A stretch of DNA of 64,000 nucleotides from Oscillospiraceae bacterium (lineage in GTDB: Bacteria; Bacillota; Clostridia; Oscillospirales; Oscillospiraceae). Within the stretch, counting starts at the first letter, position 1. Each line of letters begins with the position of its first letter. The translations under genes and the position numbers were made by a program. The stretch lies in the NCBI GenBank assembly GCA_015067525.1, contig SVMH01000002.1, positions 25,080 through 89,079 on the forward strand, given 5' to 3'. Positions 25,106-35,089 of the stretch are shown here, in pieces. The notes below the pieces were generated by a model, which did no database searches, had not been told where the DNA came from, and saw nothing but the letters and a program-made list of their open reading frames with translations.

Positions 25106-26238
25106 TCTATCTGGATGCCTCGGCCACCACGCTGGAAAAGCCGGAAGCAGTCCGGCAGGCGGTGGCAGAGGCGGTGCGCGCCATGAGCTCGCCCGGGCGG
25201 GGAGACTATCCGGCCTCCCGCCTTGCCGAAGAAACGGCTTTCCGCTGCCGCAGTGCGGCGGCGGAGCTGTTTGATGTGGACACGCCGGAAAAGGTGATTT
25301 TCACCGCCAACGCCACCCATGGCCTGAATATCGCCATCCGCACGCTGGTCAAACCGGGTGGGCGCGTCATCATCTCCGGCTACGAGCACAACGCGGTGAC
25401 GCGTCCGCTCCATGGCATTGCGAATGTGGAACTCACGGTGATCGATGCGCCGCTGTTCCGTCCGCAGCGGATGGTGGAGGAGTGGCGGGCTGCGCTGCGG
25501 CAGGGGGCGGATGCTGCGGTCTGCACCCACGTTTCCAACGTGTTCGGTTATATTTTACCCATTGATGAGATCGCCGCGGAATGCCGCCGCTGCGGCGCGC
25601 CGCTGATCGTGGACGCCTCTCAGTCTGCCGGCGTGCTGCCGGTGTCGCTGAGCCGATGGGACGCGGCGTTCGTGGCGATGCCCGGGCACAAGGGCTTGTA
25701 CGGGCCGCAGGGCACGGGCCTTTTGCTGTGCGGCGGCGAGGCCGAGCCGCTGCTGCGGGGCGGAACAGGCAGCGCCTCTCGCAGTCAGGAAATGCCGCAG
25801 GAGCTGCCGGACCGGCTGGAAGCCGGCACCCACAACATGCCGGGCATCGCGGGACTTTTGGAGGGGCTGCGCTTTGTGCGTCGGCAGGGAACAGACACGA
25901 TCGCCCGCCACGAATACACCATGATGCGCAGGGCGGCGCAGCAGATCGGCGCGATACCGGGGATGCACCTGTACACCGCAGAGGAGGAAACGCTGCAGAC
26001 AGGCGTACTGTCCTTTGCGCCGGAAAACCTGAGCTGTGAGGAAGTGGGGGAGCGGCTGGCCACGCTGGGCGTGGCGGTGCGCGCAGGCCTGCACTGTGCG
26101 CCGCTGGCCCATCGGACCGCACAGACTTTGGAGCGCGGAACGATCCGTGTGAGCCCGTCTGCGTTCACCTCACCGGAACAGATCGACCGGTTCTGCACCC
26201 TGCTGGGCCGTGTAATTCGTGAAAGTGCAAGATTTTAA
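25102..26238 (+). CDS. Cysteine desulfurase/selenocysteine lyase-like PLP enzyme
   Basis: The 378-residue class V aminotransferase-fold enzyme starts at ATG 25102. The N-terminus MIYLDASATTLEKP, the THGLNIAI segment, PLIVDASQSAG (PLP Asp/Gln), MPGHKGLYGPQGTG (PLP Lys in GHK) and the C-terminal GLHCAPLAH, with the catalytic Cys, are all present. This is the small cysteine-desulfurase-like branch (TIGR01977-type) rather than IscS or SufS of a cluster-assembly operon; no iscU or sufBCD lies nearby. It probably passes persulfide to the coupled DUF3343 protein. Confidence 0.88.
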   Translation: MIYLDASATTLEKPEAVRQAVAEAVRAMSSPGRGDYPASRLAEETAFRCRSAAAELFDVDTPEKVIFTANATHGLNIAIRTLVKPGGRVIISGYEHNAVTRPLHGIANVELTVIDAPLFRPQRMVEEWRAALRQGADAAVCTHVSNVFGYILPIDEIAAECRRCGAPLIVDASQSAGVLPVSLSRWDAAFVAMPGHKGLYGPQGTGLLLCGGEAEPLLRGGTGSASRSQEMPQELPDRLEAGTHNMPGIAGLLEGLRFVRRQGTDTIARHEYTMMRRAAQQIGAIPGMHLYTAEEETLQTGVLSFAPENLSCEEVGERLATLGVAVRAGLHCAPLAHRTAQTLERGTIRVSPSAFTSPEQIDRFCTLLGRVIRESARF

Positions 26239-26250
26239 TTGACGTTTTTA

Positions 26251-26279
26251 TTGCAATCTTCCAAAAAATTTTATATAAT
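26251..26279 (+). promoter_or_regulatory. Sigma-A promoter of cdaA
   Basis: TTGCAA and TATAAT are separated by 17 nt; a TTGACG also lies just upstream. It is about 54 nt before ATG 26333. Confidence 0.78.
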
Positions 26280-26332
26280 CTATAGTATCTATTGGTATGC
26301 GTATAGACATGCGAAAGCAGAAAGGAAACGAT

Positions 26333-27226
26333 ATGGAATCGGTCTTGTCTGTATTAGAGAATATTGGAAGATTTTTACTGCTGATCCGTCCGGCGGATAT
26401 TGTGGACGTGGCCATCATGGCCTTTGTGGTGTATAAGCTGCTGGGTCTGATGAAATCCACGCGAGCGGGAAATCTGGTCAAAGGCGTTGCCGTATTTCTG
26501 GTGGCTCTGTGGCTGTCGTCTTCGTCGGTGTTCAACCTGCGGGGCGTCAACTACATTCTTGGCCACGTGCTGGAATGGGGCGTTTTGGCGCTGGTCATTT
26601 TGTTCCAGCCGGAGATCCGCCAGCTGTTGGAGACGCTGGGCGCCCGCAACATCAAGCTGCTGAAGTTCCTGACACCGGAGCATAAGATCACGGAAATGGA
26701 GCAGGCCATCGAACAAACGGTGGTGGCCTGCACCGAAATGTCCAAGAGTCGGACAGGCGTTCTCATCGTGTTTGAGCGCAAGCTCCGTCTGGACGATATC
26801 GTGGGCAGCGGCACCACGCTGGACGCCGCTGTGTCCGGTGAGCTGCTTAAGAACATCTTCTTTGTCAAGGCGCCGCTGCACGACGGCGCGGTCATCATCC
26901 GTGACGGACGCATTCAGGGTGCCGGCTGCATGCTGCCCCTGTCCAAGAATGCCAACCTCAGCCGTGATCTGGGTATGCGCCACCGTGCCGGTATCGGCAT
27001 GAGTGAGAACTCCGACGCGGTGGTGGTTATCGTTTCGGAGGAGACAGGCTCTATTTCGGTGGCTCTGGGCGGCATGCTCAAGCGCCACCTTAAGCCGGAA
27101 ACGCTGGACCAGCTGCTGCGCAACGAACTGATGCCGCAGCCGGAGGAAGAGACGGAGAAGCCTCGCTTTACCCTGGCCGATCTGCTTCGTATTCGCAGAA
27201 AGGAGGAGCAGGATGGAGAAGAATAA
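26333..27226 (+). CDS. cdaA: Membrane diadenylate cyclase
   Basis: The protein of 297 residues (ATG 26333, AAAGGA upstream) makes c-di-AMP from two ATP. Three transmembrane segments (~20-95) precede the DAC domain, which shows FQPEIRQLLE, the catalytic PLHDGAVII and the ATP-binding GMRHRAGIGMSE (RHR). c-di-AMP controls potassium, osmotic balance and cell-wall homeostasis. It overlaps cdaR by 14 nt, the usual pair; the glmM that often follows is absent here. Confidence 0.96.
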   Translation: MESVLSVLENIGRFLLLIRPADIVDVAIMAFVVYKLLGLMKSTRAGNLVKGVAVFLVALWLSSSSVFNLRGVNYILGHVLEWGVLALVILFQPEIRQLLETLGARNIKLLKFLTPEHKITEMEQAIEQTVVACTEMSKSRTGVLIVFERKLRLDDIVGSGTTLDAAVSGELLKNIFFVKAPLHDGAVIIRDGRIQGAGCMLPLSKNANLSRDLGMRHRAGIGMSENSDAVVVIVSEETGSISVALGGMLKRHLKPETLDQLLRNELMPQPEEETEKPRFTLADLLRIRRKEEQDGEE

Positions 27227-28589
27227 GCGGGAAGAAAGGACCATTGATACGGTGAAGGGCCGTAAGATCATTCAGATCATCTGCTCTATTCTGGTGGCAG
27301 TGGCGTTTTGGATCTATGTGGACGAAGAGAAGACCATCAACGTCAATATGCACGTCAACGACCTGCCGGTGGAATTCTCCGGCGAGGATACGGTGCTGGC
27401 CGATAAGGGCCTGATGCTGCTGTCCGGCTTTGACACCACGGTGGACCTGACGCTGAAGGGCCCGCGCAAGGTGCTGTGGAAGCTGAACAAAAGTGAGATC
27501 CGTATTGTGGCGGACACTGCCTCTGTGCAGGATATCGGCACCCAGACGCTGGAATATGCCGTCGTGTTTCCCGATAATGTGCAGCGCAGCCAGATCGAAG
27601 TGGCCAAGGCCAGTATCTATTCGGTGACCGTTACGGTGGGTGAGCTGTTTACCAAGAAAGTGCCGATCCAGTGCGAGGTGACCGGTCAGGTGGCCGGCGG
27701 CTTCGTGGCCGAAGAGATGCAGCTCGACCCGGTAGAGCTGGAGCTGCGCGGCCAGCGCGACGACCTGCTGAATGTCAGCTATGCCAAGATCCATGTCAGC
27801 ATTGCCGGTGCCAGAGAAACGGTGCTGCAGGCGGTGGAATACCAGCTTTACGATGATAATAACATTCCCATTACCAACAGCAATGTCCGCGCCTCCACCA
27901 AGCTGGTGCAGGTGACTATGCCGGTCAAGACGGTGAAGGAAGTGCCGCTGCGTCTGAACTTTGTGGAGGCACCCGGCTCCACCATGGCACAGGTGACCTA
28001 TTCTCTTGACTATGATTCTGTACGGCTCAAGGGTGATGCGGCGGTACTGGACGATATCGACAGCATCGTACTGGACACCATCTATCTGCAGGATCTGAAG
28101 GAATACCAGACGCTCAACTATACCATTTCTGTACCGGCGGATACCCAGATCGTGGATGATTTCGCCGCGGTGACAGTTACCATCACGGTCAGCGGTGTTT
28201 CTGAGCGACGTGTTACCACCTCCGCCTTTGCCTGTGCCAATGTGCCGGAAGGCCATGAGGCTGTTGTGGTGACAGAGAGTCTGTCGGTTCTGCTGCGCGG
28301 TCTGACAGAAGAACTGGATGCACTGACCGGTGAACATCTGCAGATCACGGCAGATCTGAGTGGGATCACCGGTCCGGGCAGCTTCACCGTGCCGGTGAGC
28401 GTCCGTATCAACGGTTACTCCAATGTGGGCGTCAAGGGCAGCTATCAGGTCATCGTCAATGTGACCCAGTCGCAGGTGGCGCCTGAAGGCCGGACGGTGC
28501 CGGAGGGAACGGGCGATGCTGCTGTGCAGCCGGCATCTGTGATCGACGTGCCGGATAACAGCACGGATACGCAGGCACATAACGCCTGA
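27213..28589 (+). CDS. cdaR: CdaA regulatory protein, YbbR-domain
   Basis: The 458-residue protein has a short cytosolic N-terminus, one transmembrane helix (~20-36, IICSILVAVAFWIYV) and an extracytoplasmic region of four YbbR-like repeats. The repeats start near 45, 130, 220 and 310, each with a pattern like VPIQCEVTGQVAGGF. A Pro/Thr/Asp-rich tail ends it. CdaR modulates CdaA activity at the membrane. Translational overlap with cdaA (start 27213 inside cdaA, RBS AAAGGAGG) supports a fixed ratio. Confidence 0.93.
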   Translation: MEKNKREERTIDTVKGRKIIQIICSILVAVAFWIYVDEEKTINVNMHVNDLPVEFSGEDTVLADKGLMLLSGFDTTVDLTLKGPRKVLWKLNKSEIRIVADTASVQDIGTQTLEYAVVFPDNVQRSQIEVAKASIYSVTVTVGELFTKKVPIQCEVTGQVAGGFVAEEMQLDPVELELRGQRDDLLNVSYAKIHVSIAGARETVLQAVEYQLYDDNNIPITNSNVRASTKLVQVTMPVKTVKEVPLRLNFVEAPGSTMAQVTYSLDYDSVRLKGDAAVLDDIDSIVLDTIYLQDLKEYQTLNYTISVPADTQIVDDFAAVTVTITVSGVSERRVTTSAFACANVPEGHEAVVVTESLSVLLRGLTEELDALTGEHLQITADLSGITGPGSFTVPVSVRINGYSNVGVKGSYQVIVNVTQSQVAPEGRTVPEGTGDAAVQPASVIDVPDNSTDTQAHNA

Positions 28590-28603
28590 AAGGAACGAGA
28601 AAT

Positions 28604-29008
28604 ATGACCCAAATTGCAACCATTGAAGAGATTTTGAGCGGCGGCTACGCTCTTATTTCCGTGCCGCGCAAGTCGGCCTGCGGCCACGACTGTGAACAGT
28701 GTGCCGGCTGCGGTATGACGGGCGCCGCCATCAAGGCGAAGGCGAAAAATCCTGTGGGCGCGCAGCCGGGCCAGAAGGTGATCGTAGAGAGCAGCACCAA
28801 AAAACTGCTGGGCATCGTGGCTCTGGTCTATATGCTGCCGGTGGTGTTCTTCCTGCTGGGCTACTTCCTGTCGGAAGGTCTGGGTGAGGGGGTGCGCTAT
28901 GCCATCGCCATTGGCGCGGCGGCGCTGACCATGGTACCCATTGTGCTCTATGACCGGCATGCGCGGCGCACCGATGCGCTGACGTATACGATTCTGCGTC
29001 TGCTCTGA
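28604..29008 (+). CDS. RseC/MucC-family membrane redox protein
   Basis: The 134-residue protein matches the SoxR-reducing-system/RseC family. A cysteine-rich N-terminus (ACGHDCEQCAGCG, ~26-38) precedes two transmembrane helices (~70-90 and ~98-114). Members of this family occur with Rnf-type electron transfer complexes or as stand-alone genes. Here it is stand-alone behind cdaR (14-nt gap), so its partner is not visible. It overlaps the next start at A of ATG (position 29008). Confidence 0.85.
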   Translation: MTQIATIEEILSGGYALISVPRKSACGHDCEQCAGCGMTGAAIKAKAKNPVGAQPGQKVIVESSTKKLLGIVALVYMLPVVFFLLGYFLSEGLGEGVRYAIAIGAAALTMVPIVLYDRHARRTDALTYTILRLL

Positions 29009-29907
29009 TGTTTGGCTATGTAAGACCGTCTGCAGAGCGGCTGAGTGAAGAAGAGCAGAAGCGCTTCACTGCGGCCTACTGCGGCCTGTGCCACACGCTC
29101 AAGCGCCGGTACGGACTGGCTGCCAGAATGATCCTCAACTATGATCTGGCGTTTCTGGCCATTTTGCTGGATGAAGGCGGTACCTGTCACAGCTGTGAAA
29201 AGCGCTGCATGGTGCATCCCATCCGGAAGCGGCCCTGCGCCCAGCCCTCGGCGGCGCTGGAGACAGCGGCGGATTACAGCGTGATTCTGACGTGGTGGCA
29301 GCTGCGCGACGGTGTAGCGGACCACGGCTTCTGGGGCGGGTTGAAATACCGCGCGGCTTCACTGCTTTTGCGCCGAGCCTACCGAAAAGCCCGTGCCGCG
29401 CAGCCGGTATTTGATGAAAGCACCAAGCGCCATCTCAATGCACTTGCTGCACTGGAAAAGGCGCGCTGCGAGTCCATTGACCGACCGGCGGATACCTTTG
29501 CGGCGCTGCTGGCCGGCGCAGCGGAAGGCGTGGAGGATCCCATCCGCCGCCGCGTGCTGCAGCAGATGTTTTACCATCTGGGCCGCTGGATCTATCTGAC
29601 GGATGCGGCAGACGATTTGAAAAAAGATTGGAAAAGTGGCAGCTATAACCCGCTGATCCCGCGTTTTGCGCTGAAAGAGGGTAAACTGACACAGGAGAAT
29701 CAACAGGAATTGGCGGCCACCATGGACCGGTCTGTGGAAATGATGGCAGCAGCCTTTGAACTGCTGGATTTCGGCGATTGGGCCGGGATCATCCGCAGCG
29801 TTGTGTATGAGGGGCTGTACGCGGTGGGCAATGCGGTGCTTAACGGCACTTTCCGCAAGCGGCCAAAGAGAGAGGAAAGAAACCCTACACGAAAGGCAGG
29901 ACCTTAA
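29008..29907 (+). CDS. DUF5685-family protein
   Basis: The 299-residue protein begins MFGYVRPS and contains [15 protein letters not shown] and a second Cys cluster [13 protein letters not shown], followed by an alpha-helical body with [17 protein letters not shown]. That acidic aspartate-rich helix recalls the helical isoprenoid-synthase-like fold, but I would not assign an activity. It fits the DUF5685 family of Clostridia, often placed next to a J-domain protein, as here (1 nt gap to the next start). Function unknown. Confidence 0.78.
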   Translation: MFGYVRPSAERLSEEEQKRFTAAYCGLCHTLKRRYGLAARMILNYDLAFLAILLDEGGTCHSCEKRCMVHPIRKRPCAQPSAALETAADYSVILTWWQLRDGVADHGFWGGLKYRAASLLLRRAYRKARAAQPVFDESTKRHLNALAALEKARCESIDRPADTFAALLAGAAEGVEDPIRRRVLQQMFYHLGRWIYLTDAADDLKKDWKSGSYNPLIPRFALKEGKLTQENQQELAATMDRSVEMMAAAFELLDFGDWAGIIRSVVYEGLYAVGNAVLNGTFRKRPKREERNPTRKAGP

Positions 29908-29908
29908 T

Positions 29909-30550
29909 ATGCGTGATCCCTATCAGGTATTGGGCGTTTCCAGTACGGCTACCGACGAGGAGATCAAAAAAGCGTACCGCAATCTGGCCCGGAAATACCA
30001 TCCGGACAACTATCACGATAACCCGCTGGCCGATCTTGCGCAGGAGCGCATGAAGGAGATCAACGAGGCCTACGAGGCTGTGCAGAACCAGCGTAAGGGT
30101 AAGACTGCAGGCGGCGCCTATGGCGGCACCTCCGCTTACAGCGCCTATGGAGGATCGACCGGATACGGCGGCTATACCAATACCGGCGCCACGCGCTTCC
30201 AGCGGGTGCGCCAGGCCATCAACGAGGGCGATCTGAACATGGCCGATGAGCTGCTCAACGCCAGCAGTGACCGCGGCGCGGAGTGGCATTACCTCAAGGG
30301 TGTGATCTGCTATCGCCGCGGCTGGATGGATGAGGCTAAGCGTTACTATCAGGCAGCCCTGCAGATGGAACCCAACAACGTGGAATACGTCCGTGCATGG
30401 CAGCTGGTCAACGGCGGCAATACCTACCGGCCCGATGGCTACGACACTGTGCATACGGGCGGCTGCGACTCCGGCTGCAGCCGGTTCTGTCTGGCGTGGC
30501 TGTGCTGTAATATGCTGGGCGGCGGCGGATACTATTTCTGGTGCTGCTAA
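29909..30550 (+). CDS. J-domain protein with TPR-like and cysteine-rich tail
   Basis: ATG 29909 (213 residues) begins directly at the J domain ([24 protein letters not shown] motif in KYHPDN), so it should stimulate DnaK. After a Gly/Ser/Tyr linker (~65-95) comes a helical pair resembling a TPR ([29 protein letters not shown]). The tail is cysteine- and aromatic-rich, ending in WCC. The ORF track begins 51 codons earlier in a shadow. It likely couples DnaK to the DUF5685 partner or to a membrane target (inference). Confidence 0.85.
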   Translation: MRDPYQVLGVSSTATDEEIKKAYRNLARKYHPDNYHDNPLADLAQERMKEINEAYEAVQNQRKGKTAGGAYGGTSAYSAYGGSTGYGGYTNTGATRFQRVRQAINEGDLNMADELLNASSDRGAEWHYLKGVICYRRGWMDEAKRYYQAALQMEPNNVEYVRAWQLVNGGNTYRPDGYDTVHTGGCDSGCSRFCLAWLCCNMLGGGGYYFWCC

Positions 30551-30583
30551 AGGTTTGGAATACGAGAAAGAGAGGATAGAGCA

Positions 30584-31462
30584 GTGGTCAAAAGTATGAC
30601 CGGCTACGGCCGGGCAAGAGAGACGCTGAACGGACGGGATATCACCGTGGAGGTGCGTTCCGTCAATAACCGGTATCTGGACTGCACCGTCAAGATGCCG
30701 CGTACCTATGTGTTTGCCGAGGATGCCATCAAGTCCCGCGTCCAGAAGGCCATCTCCCGCGGTAAGGTGGATGTCTATGTGACCATCGACACCACGGCCG
30801 CCGATGTCAGCGTGGTGGCGGTCAACGAGCCGCTGGCCCGCAGTTACTATGAGGCGCTGATGAAACTGAAGGAGACCTTCTCTCTGGAAGGTGAGATCAC
30901 CCCCATGGCACTGGCCAAGTTCCCCGATGTGCTGGCCGTGACCCGCGCAGAGGAGGATCTGGAGACGGTGGCCGCGGATATCTGTGCTGTGCTGGAGCAG
31001 GCGCTGCAGGCCTACAACGAGATGCGCGCCGTGGAAGGCGAGCGTCTGGCTGCCGATATTTCCGGCCGCGTGGCCACCATTGAGTCCGTTGTGTCCAAGG
31101 TGGAGGAGCGCTCGCCCCAGACGGTGGCGGAGTACCGCGCCCGCCTGACCAATAAGATGACCGAGGTGCTGCAGTCCACCACCATCGATGAAAGCCGCAT
31201 CCTGACGGAAGCCGCCATCTTTGCCGATAAGATCGCCGTGGATGAGGAGACCGTTCGCCTGCGCAGCCACATTGCACAGCTCCGCGCCATGCTGCAAAGC
31301 GATCAGCCCGTGGGCCGCAAGCTGGATTTCCTGATCCAGGAGGTCAACCGCGAGTGCAACACCATCGGCTCCAAGTGCAACGACCTGACCATTGCGCAGG
31401 ACGTGGTGAACATGAAGGCCGAAGTGGAGAAGATCCGCGAGCAGGTGCAGAACATCGAATAA
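30584..31462 (+). CDS. yicC: YicC-family endoribonuclease
   Basis: The 292-residue protein uses a GTG start (GTG GTC AAA AGT ATG) behind AGAGAGGA. The N-terminus [11 protein letters not shown] and the C-terminal family end [22 protein letters not shown] are diagnostic of YicC/YloC, recently recognised as an RNase. It opens the conserved block yicC-remA-gmk-rpoZ-priA, with 10 nt to remA. Confidence 0.95.
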   Translation: MVKSMTGYGRARETLNGRDITVEVRSVNNRYLDCTVKMPRTYVFAEDAIKSRVQKAISRGKVDVYVTIDTTAADVSVVAVNEPLARSYYEALMKLKETFSLEGEITPMALAKFPDVLAVTRAEEDLETVAADICAVLEQALQAYNEMRAVEGERLAADISGRVATIESVVSKVEERSPQTVAEYRARLTNKMTEVLQSTTIDESRILTEAAIFADKIAVDEETVRLRSHIAQLRAMLQSDQPVGRKLDFLIQEVNRECNTIGSKCNDLTIAQDVVNMKAEVEKIREQVQNIE

Positions 31463-31472
31463 GGAGGCGCCT

Positions 31473-31733
31473 ATGCACTTGATCAATATCGGTTTTGGTA
31501 ATCTGGTGTCTTCCCAGCGTTTGCTGGCCATCGTCAGTCCGGATTCCGCCCCCATCAAGCGTCTCATTCAGGAATCCCGCGACCGCGGTATGCTGATCGA
31601 CGCCACTTACGGCCGTAAAACGGCGTCGGTGCTGATCATGGACAGTGACCATGTGGTGCTCTCTGCATTTTCCACAGAGAAGCTGGCGCCCCGCCTTGGC
31701 TTGAAGGCGGAGGATTTTGCACAGGAGGAATAA
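31473..31733 (+). CDS. remA: RemA family regulator (DUF370)
   Basis: The 86-residue protein matches RemA/YlzA, a DNA-binding activator of matrix and osmoprotection genes in Bacillus subtilis that forms ring-like oligomers. [34 protein letters not shown] and [14 protein letters not shown] are family segments. In Clostridia its targets are not established. It is part of the conserved block between yicC and gmk; GGAGG precedes ATG 31473. Confidence 0.93.
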   Translation: MHLINIGFGNLVSSQRLLAIVSPDSAPIKRLIQESRDRGMLIDATYGRKTASVLIMDSDHVVLSAFSTEKLAPRLGLKAEDFAQEE

Positions 31734-31736
31734 GCC

Positions 31737-32339
31737 TTGGAACAGGTAAGAAGAGGTAAGACCTTCATTATTTCCGGACCTTCCGGCGTGGGTAAGGGTA
31801 CGGTACTCAAAGAATTATTCAAAACGCGCGACATGTACTATTCCGTTTCCGCCACCACCCGCGCACCCCGCGACGGTGAGGTGGACGGTGTACATTACCA
31901 CTTCATGGACGCCGAAGAATTCCGTACCATGATCGCTGAGGACGCTCTGTTGGAGCATGCCGAATATGCCGGCAACTACTATGGAACGCCCAAGCGCTAT
32001 GTGGACGAGGCGATGGACAGCGGCCGCGATGTCATTCTGGAGATCGAGCTGCAGGGTGCCCGACAGGTGCACGCCAAGCGCCCCGAAACGGTCCGCATTT
32101 TTATCGGCCCTCCCTCCTGGGAGGAGCTGGAGCGCCGTCTGGTCTCCCGCGGCACCGATACGCCGGAGAAGATCGCACAGCGATTGCAGCGCGCCCGCAT
32201 CGAGCTGGAGAGCGCCGATGAGTATGACTATCTGATCATCAATGACACGGTGGAGAAGGCTGCAGCAGAGCTGGACGCCATTCTGTGCGCCGAACATTGC
32301 CGCGTCGACGACCGGCTGGATCAGATCCTGGGTAAGTAA
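31737..32339 (+). CDS. gmk: Guanylate kinase
   Basis: The 200-residue protein phosphorylates GMP to GDP. It has the P-loop ISGPSGVGKGTVLKEL and the GMP-binding YSVSATTRAPRDGEVDGVHYHF. The start is TTG at 31737 (TTG GAA CAG GTA), placed 8 nt after AGGAGG that lies at the end of remA; no ATG is available in the right place. Only 3 nt separate it from remA. Confidence 0.97.
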   Translation: MEQVRRGKTFIISGPSGVGKGTVLKELFKTRDMYYSVSATTRAPRDGEVDGVHYHFMDAEEFRTMIAEDALLEHAEYAGNYYGTPKRYVDEAMDSGRDVILEIELQGARQVHAKRPETVRIFIGPPSWEELERRLVSRGTDTPEKIAQRLQRARIELESADEYDYLIINDTVEKAAAELDAILCAEHCRVDDRLDQILGK

Positions 32340-32393
32340 AACAAGTATAATTGAGGAAATTACGCCGAAAAGGCAGATAGGAAGTTGATTATT

Positions 32394-32609
32394 ATGATGC
32401 TGTATCCCGCTATGAACAAGCTGACCGAGTATGTGCCCAACCGTTACATGATGGTGAACGTTGTGGCCCGCCGCGCCCGCCAGATCGCCACCGAGGCTGA
32501 GATCCAGGGCGAGCACCTGAGCGAGAAGCCCGTGACGCTGGCCATCCACGAAGTGGCTGAGGGTAAGTTTGACGCCAAGACCATCGACACCACCATCGCC
32601 GAGGCCTGA
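32394..32609 (+). CDS. rpoZ: RNA polymerase omega subunit
   Basis: The protein of about 71 residues shows the omega signature YMMVNVVARRARQIATEAE followed by PVTLAIHEVAEGK. I prefer ATG 32394 (ATGATG) about 9 nt after GGAAG over the TTG at 32385 used by the track. It sits between gmk and priA, the usual position; coaBC, which often follows, is missing here. Confidence 0.93.
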   Translation: MMLYPAMNKLTEYVPNRYMMVNVVARRARQIATEAEIQGEHLSEKPVTLAIHEVAEGKFDAKTIDTTIAEA

Positions 32610-32641
32610 GCAAAAACCGCAACGAGAAGGAGGGAGAGTCA

Positions 32642-35071
32642 ATGCCGCTGATCGCCAAGATCGCTGTATCCGCTGCGACCTATGCCATTGACAAACCCTA
32701 TGACTACCTGCTGCCGGAAGAGCTGGAGGCTGCGGTGGGCTGCCGCGTGCTGGTTCCCTTTGGACGGGGCAACCGCACCTGCGAGGGTGTGGTTCTCTCT
32801 GTCAGCCGCGGTGTGCCGGAGCGGCCGCTCAAGGCGGTGCGTCAGCTGCTGGACGATGAGCCGGTGCTGACGGGCAAGCAGATCAAGCTGGCGCTGTGGA
32901 TGCGCCAGCGGTATTTCTGCACCGTTTATGATGCGATCCATACCATTTTGCCGGCCGGCGTGTGGTATCGATATCGCGAAACATGGCAAATTTGTGCGGA
33001 TGCGGCATGGGACGACCTTTCCGAGAGGGAGGCGTCCATTTGTCGTTTTTTGACCGAGGCGCCCCGTGAGCTGGAGGAGCTGAAAAAGACCTTTGGCGAG
33101 GACATTTCCGCGCTGCTGCACCGTCTGGAGAAGCGGGGGATCGCAAGTGTTGCGGTGGAGAGCAGCCGAAAAGTCCACGACAAGGTGGTGCAGCTGGTAT
33201 CCCTTGCGCTTGACACCGAGTCGGCTGCGGAATATGCCGAACAGCGGAGAAAAAAAGCGCCGCGTCAGGCGGAAGCGATCGAGTTTCTCTCTCGTTACGG
33301 GCAGACGCCGCTGCACGAGCTGTGCTATTTTACCGGCGTCTCCCGTCCGGCGATCCGCCAGCTGGAAAAGCTGGGCATCATTGCCCTGACGCAGCAGGAT
33401 GAATACCGTATTTCAGAAAAAGACTACGCTGTAAAGGCAGTTCCCATTACACTAAATGAAGAGCAGCAGGATGTTTTTGAAACGCTGCTGACCCAAACGG
33501 AGCGCGGCAGCGCAGGCGTTACGCTGCTGCAGGGCGTGACCGGAAGCGGCAAAACACTGGTGTATATCCGTCTGGCGCAGGAATTGCTGGCGCGCGGCAA
33601 GTCCGTCATGATCCTTGTGCCGGAAATCGCGCTGACACCCCAGATGATGGCACGCTTTACCGCCTATTTCGGTGATGAAGTGGCGCTGCTGCACAGCGGC
33701 CTTCGTATGACGGAGCGGTACGACCAGTATAAACGCATCCGCCGCGGCGAGGCCCATATCGTGCTTGGCACCCGCTCGGCCGTGTTTGCGCCGCTGGAAG
33801 ATCTGGGACTCATCATTCTGGATGAGGAGCAGGAGAGCTCCTACGAGTCGGAAAATGCCCCCAGCTACCACGCCCGCGACATTGCCAAATATCGCTGCGC
33901 GCAGGAAGGGGCGCGGCTGCTGCTGGGCAGCGCCACCCCCACGGTGGAAACATCGTGGCACGCCAGAAACGGCGATTACCAGCTGGCGCTGCTGCGCAGG
34001 CGCTATAACCAAAAGCAGCTGCCCCAAGTGATGATCGCAGACCTGCGGCAGGAGCTGCGGCAGGGCAATATGGGCGTCATCAGCCGCGTGCTGCGGCAGG
34101 AGCTGGAAAAGAACATCGCCGCAGGGGAGCAGAGTATTCTCTTCCTCAACCGCCGCGGCAGCAGCCGGCAGCTGCTGTGCGGAGAATGCGGCTATGTTCC
34201 CCAATGTCCCCGCTGCAGCGTGTACTTGACCTACCACTCCGCTAATGAGAGACTCATGTGCCATTACTGTGGCTACTCGGAAAAGGTGGGAGAGTCCTGC
34301 CCCGACTGCGGAGGCGTGATGAAACACGTGGGCTTTGGCACCCAGAAGGTGGAAGAGGAGCTGCGTGAGCTGTTTCCGGGTGTGGAGATCCTGCGCATGG
34401 ATGCCGACACTGTTGGCGGCGGACACGAAAAGCTGCTGCGCAAATTTGAAGAGGAAAAAGTTCCCATCCTGCTGGGCACCCAGATGGTGGCCAAGGGATT
34501 GGATTTTGAAAACGTGACGCTGGTGGGCGTGCTGACCGCCGATCTGTCACTGTATGTAGACCACTACCGCGCTTCGGAGCGGACATTCTCTCTGCTGACG
34601 CAGGTGGTGGGCCGCGCGGGACGCGGCGAAAAAGCGGGACGAGCCGTGATACAGACCTATACGCCGGAGAACGATGTGATTCTGGCGGCTTCCCGGCAGG
34701 ACTATGACCGCTTCTATGATGCGGAGATCCGCCTGCGCAAGCTGCGGCTGGATCCGCCCTTTGCCGACCAGTTCGTCATTACGGTGACGGGCGCTGAGGA
34801 GAGCACTGTGCTGCGCGCCAGCGCACAGGTGCGGGATGGGCTGGCCGAGATGGCGCGCAAAAAGGCATACAGCGCGCTGGGCTGGGAAGTGCTGGGGCCT
34901 GCGCCGGCACCGGTGGTGAAGGTGAATAACCGCTACCGCTACCGTATCACCGTGATTGGAAAGAACGATAAAACGCTGCGCGATGTGATCGCCGACTTTA
35001 TGCGGCAGTTCGCTGCGCGCAGCGAGAACCGCGGCATGAGTATTTACGCCGACTGTAATCTGATGGACTAA
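32642..35071 (+). CDS. priA: Primosomal replication restart helicase
   Basis: The 809-residue protein restarts stalled forks. An N-terminal 3'-DNA-binding domain (~1-105), a winged-helix part, Walker A GVTGSGKT (~298), the DEEQ-type box ILDEEQESSYE, and eight cysteines of the zinc region in CGECGYVPQCPRCSVY and CHYCGY...CPDCGG are visible. GRAGRGEKAGRAVIQTY is helicase motif V/VI region. AAGGAGGG precedes ATG 32642. Confidence 0.97.
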   Translation: MPLIAKIAVSAATYAIDKPYDYLLPEELEAAVGCRVLVPFGRGNRTCEGVVLSVSRGVPERPLKAVRQLLDDEPVLTGKQIKLALWMRQRYFCTVYDAIHTILPAGVWYRYRETWQICADAAWDDLSEREASICRFLTEAPRELEELKKTFGEDISALLHRLEKRGIASVAVESSRKVHDKVVQLVSLALDTESAAEYAEQRRKKAPRQAEAIEFLSRYGQTPLHELCYFTGVSRPAIRQLEKLGIIALTQQDEYRISEKDYAVKAVPITLNEEQQDVFETLLTQTERGSAGVTLLQGVTGSGKTLVYIRLAQELLARGKSVMILVPEIALTPQMMARFTAYFGDEVALLHSGLRMTERYDQYKRIRRGEAHIVLGTRSAVFAPLEDLGLIILDEEQESSYESENAPSYHARDIAKYRCAQEGARLLLGSATPTVETSWHARNGDYQLALLRRRYNQKQLPQVMIADLRQELRQGNMGVISRVLRQELEKNIAAGEQSILFLNRRGSSRQLLCGECGYVPQCPRCSVYLTYHSANERLMCHYCGYSEKVGESCPDCGGVMKHVGFGTQKVEEELRELFPGVEILRMDADTVGGGHEKLLRKFEEEKVPILLGTQMVAKGLDFENVTLVGVLTADLSLYVDHYRASERTFSLLTQVVGRAGRGEKAGRAVIQTYTPENDVILAASRQDYDRFYDAEIRLRKLRLDPPFADQFVITVTGAEESTVLRASAQVRDGLAEMARKKAYSALGWEVLGPAPAPVVKVNNRYRYRITVIGKNDKTLRDVIADFMRQFAARSENRGMSIYADCNLMD

Positions 35072-35089
35072 AGAAAGAGGTAGAACATT

